Shown here piece after piece: positions 62,864-64,000 of a stretch of DNA of 64,000 nucleotides; the stretch's first letter is position 1; each line of letters starts with the position of its first letter. The notes under the pieces were generated by a model. The model was given only the letters and a program-made list of their open reading frames with translations, was not told where the DNA came from and did no database searches. Source of the stretch: Burkholderiaceae bacterium 26 (lineage in GTDB: Bacteria; Pseudomonadota; Gammaproteobacteria; Burkholderiales; Burkholderiaceae); the NCBI GenBank assembly GCA_000955795.1, contig JYOB01000016.1:639521-703520 (forward strand). The letters are read 5' to 3'. The position numbers and the translations under genes were made by a program.

Positions 62864-63970
62864 ATGAAAACCAAAGCCGCCATCGCCTGGAAAGCCGGTG
62901 CTCCGCTCACCGTGGAAGAGGTGGACCTGCAAGGCCCGCGCGCCGGCGAAGTGCTCGTCGAGATCAAGGCGACCGGCATCTGCCATACCGATTACTACAC
63001 GCTCTCGGGCGCCGACCCCGAAGGCATCTTCCCGGCGATCCTCGGCCATGAAGGCGCGGGCGTTGTGCTGGAGGTGGGCGCAGGTGTCACATCATTGAAA
63101 GCTGGCGATCACGTGATCCCGCTTTACACGCCGGAATGCCGGCAGTGCAAGTTCTGCCTCTCGCGCAAGACGAACCTGTGTCAGGCCATTCGCGCCACGC
63201 AGGGCAAGGGCCTGATGCCGGATGGCACGTCGCGTTTCTCGCTCGACGGCAAGCCGCTGTTCCACTACATGGGCACGTCCACGTTTGCCAATCACATCGT
63301 GGTGCCGGAGATTGCGCTGGCCAAGATCCGTTCCGATGCGCCGTTCGACAAGGTCTGCTGCATCGGCTGCGGCGTCACCACGGGCGTGGGTGCGGTGGTC
63401 TACACAGCCAAGGTGGAAGCCGGTGCCAACGTGGTCGTGTTCGGCCTGGGCGGCATCGGCTTGAACGTGATCCAGGGTGCGAAGATGGTCGGCGCCGACA
63501 AGATCATCGGCGTGGATCTGAACCCCGCGCGCGAAGCCATGGCCCGCAAATTCGGCATGACGCACTTCATCAATCCGAACGAGGTGGAGAACGTGGTCGA
63601 CCACATCATCCAGCTCACCGATGGCGGCGCGGATTACTCGTTCGAGTGCATCGGCAACACGAAGGTCATGCGCCAGGCGCTGGAGTGCTGTCACAAGGGC
63701 TGGGGCCAGTCGATCATCATCGGCGTGGCCGAGGCCGGCGCGGAGATCAGCACGCGCCCGTTCCAACTCGTGACGGGTCGTGAGTGGAAGGGCTCGGCCT
63801 TCGGTGGCGCACGTGGCCGCACGGACGTGCCGAAGATCGTCGACTGGTACATGGAAGGCAAGCTCAACATCGACGATCTCATCACGCACAGGCTGCCGCT
63901 GGAGCGCATCAACGAGGGCTTCGAGCTGATGAAGCGCGGTGAGTCGATCCGTTCCGTCGTGCTGTATTGA
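62864..63970 (+). CDS. frmA: S-(hydroxymethyl)glutathione dehydrogenase / class III alcohol dehydrogenase
   Basis: A 368-residue zinc-dependent class III ADH (also named adhC). Catalytic-zinc ligands are Cys in [12 protein letters not shown], His in LGHEGAGVV and Cys in [13 protein letters not shown]; the structural zinc set is in [17 protein letters not shown]. The NAD fold is [29 protein letters not shown], and C-terminal [19 protein letters not shown] is characteristic. It oxidises the glutathione adduct of formaldehyde to S-formylglutathione. High GC and regular codon use look like the host core. Its position next to a demethylation island that generates formaldehyde is functionally apt. 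Confidence 0.95.
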   Translation: MKTKAAIAWKAGAPLTVEEVDLQGPRAGEVLVEIKATGICHTDYYTLSGADPEGIFPAILGHEGAGVVLEVGAGVTSLKAGDHVIPLYTPECRQCKFCLSRKTNLCQAIRATQGKGLMPDGTSRFSLDGKPLFHYMGTSTFANHIVVPEIALAKIRSDAPFDKVCCIGCGVTTGVGAVVYTAKVEAGANVVVFGLGGIGLNVIQGAKMVGADKIIGVDLNPAREAMARKFGMTHFINPNEVENVVDHIIQLTDGGADYSFECIGNTKVMRQALECCHKGWGQSIIIGVAEAGAEISTRPFQLVTGREWKGSAFGGARGRTDVPKIVDWYMEGKLNIDDLITHRLPLERINEGFELMKRGESIRSVVLY

Positions 63971-63977
63971 GGTCGCT

Positions 63978-64000
63978 GTGAAGCACCAGAAGATCGAGTT
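63978..64000 (+). CDS. Start of next gene, probably S-formylglutathione hydrolase (partial)
   Basis: GTG at 63978 follows GAGG and is 8 bp after the frmA stop. It reads seven codons (MKHQKIE) to the window end. The call rests mainly on the usual frmA-fghA order; the visible sequence is too short to confirm it. Confidence 0.3.

Overview
The window looks like the chromosome or megaplasmid of a GC-rich betaproteobacterium of the Burkholderiaceae (Ralstonia/Cupriavidus-like). The evidence is a Burkholderia-type trimeric porin, DUF1302/DUF1329 proteins, many LysR/AraC/MarR/IclR/TetR-regulated catabolic modules, and roughly 63% GC in sampled lines of the left part. No rRNA, tRNA, CRISPR array, transposase or integrase was seen. 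Assignments come from reading motifs and family-typical sequence, without database searches.

1-10.5 kb, surface and sulfation block: the N-terminal part of an AraC-type regulator, a family 1 glycosyltransferase, a large autotransporter with an Asn/Ser/Thr/Gly-rich repeat passenger, then a tightly overlapping operon of TPR-sulfotransferase, TPR-glycosyltransferase-like protein, lipoprotein-like alpha/beta hydrolase and APS kinase. The APS kinase would make the PAPS used by the sulfotransferase.

10.5-16.9 kb, ketone/alcohol oxidation block: an AraC regulator divergent from a GMC alcohol dehydrogenase, a fused Baeyer-Villiger monooxygenase-esterase, and a TetR regulator. 17-22.2 kb: a LysR regulator divergent from a DapA-family aldolase, an MFS transporter and a porin.

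22.6-62.8 kb, a probable acquired catabolic island. (a) TetR, a Rieske oxygenase and its reductase (about 52-53% GC in sampled lines), with a perfect 46-bp palindrome abutting the reductase start. (b) A MarR regulator divergent from DUF1329, DUF1302, RND/MMPL and YCF48 genes, a cell-envelope module. (c) An approximately 18-kb co-directional run: aldehyde dehydrogenase, HAD protein, omega-aminotransferase, APC permease, Tm-1-like protein, DMGDH-like FAD enzyme, TMADH-like FMN/4Fe-4S enzyme, PurU, FolD, EtfB, EtfA, GcvT-like protein, second aminotransferase and an SDR, followed by two more SDRs. (d) A flavin aromatic hydroxylase, a DUF2783 protein, a VOC protein, a MarR, an MBL-fold protein and an IclR. 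(e) Two unrecognised proteins and an alanine racemase. The window ends in glutathione-dependent formaldehyde dehydrogenase (frmA/adhC) and probably the first codons of the next gene.

Read together, the island fits stepwise oxidative N-demethylation of an unidentified N-methylated, probably quaternary, amine. The Rieske pair would remove the first methyl, the TMADH-like and DMGDH-like enzymes the rest, ETF would take electrons, FolD and PurU would turn methylene-THF into formate, and FrmA would detoxify free formaldehyde. The aminotransferases and aldehyde dehydrogenase would then handle the primary amine. Three operator families are visible: a GTTTCRTTGNCAAYGAAAC-like motif before both the DUF1329 and aldehyde dehydrogenase operons, TTTGC-N5-GCAAA on both sides of iclR, and the palindrome before the Rieske operon.
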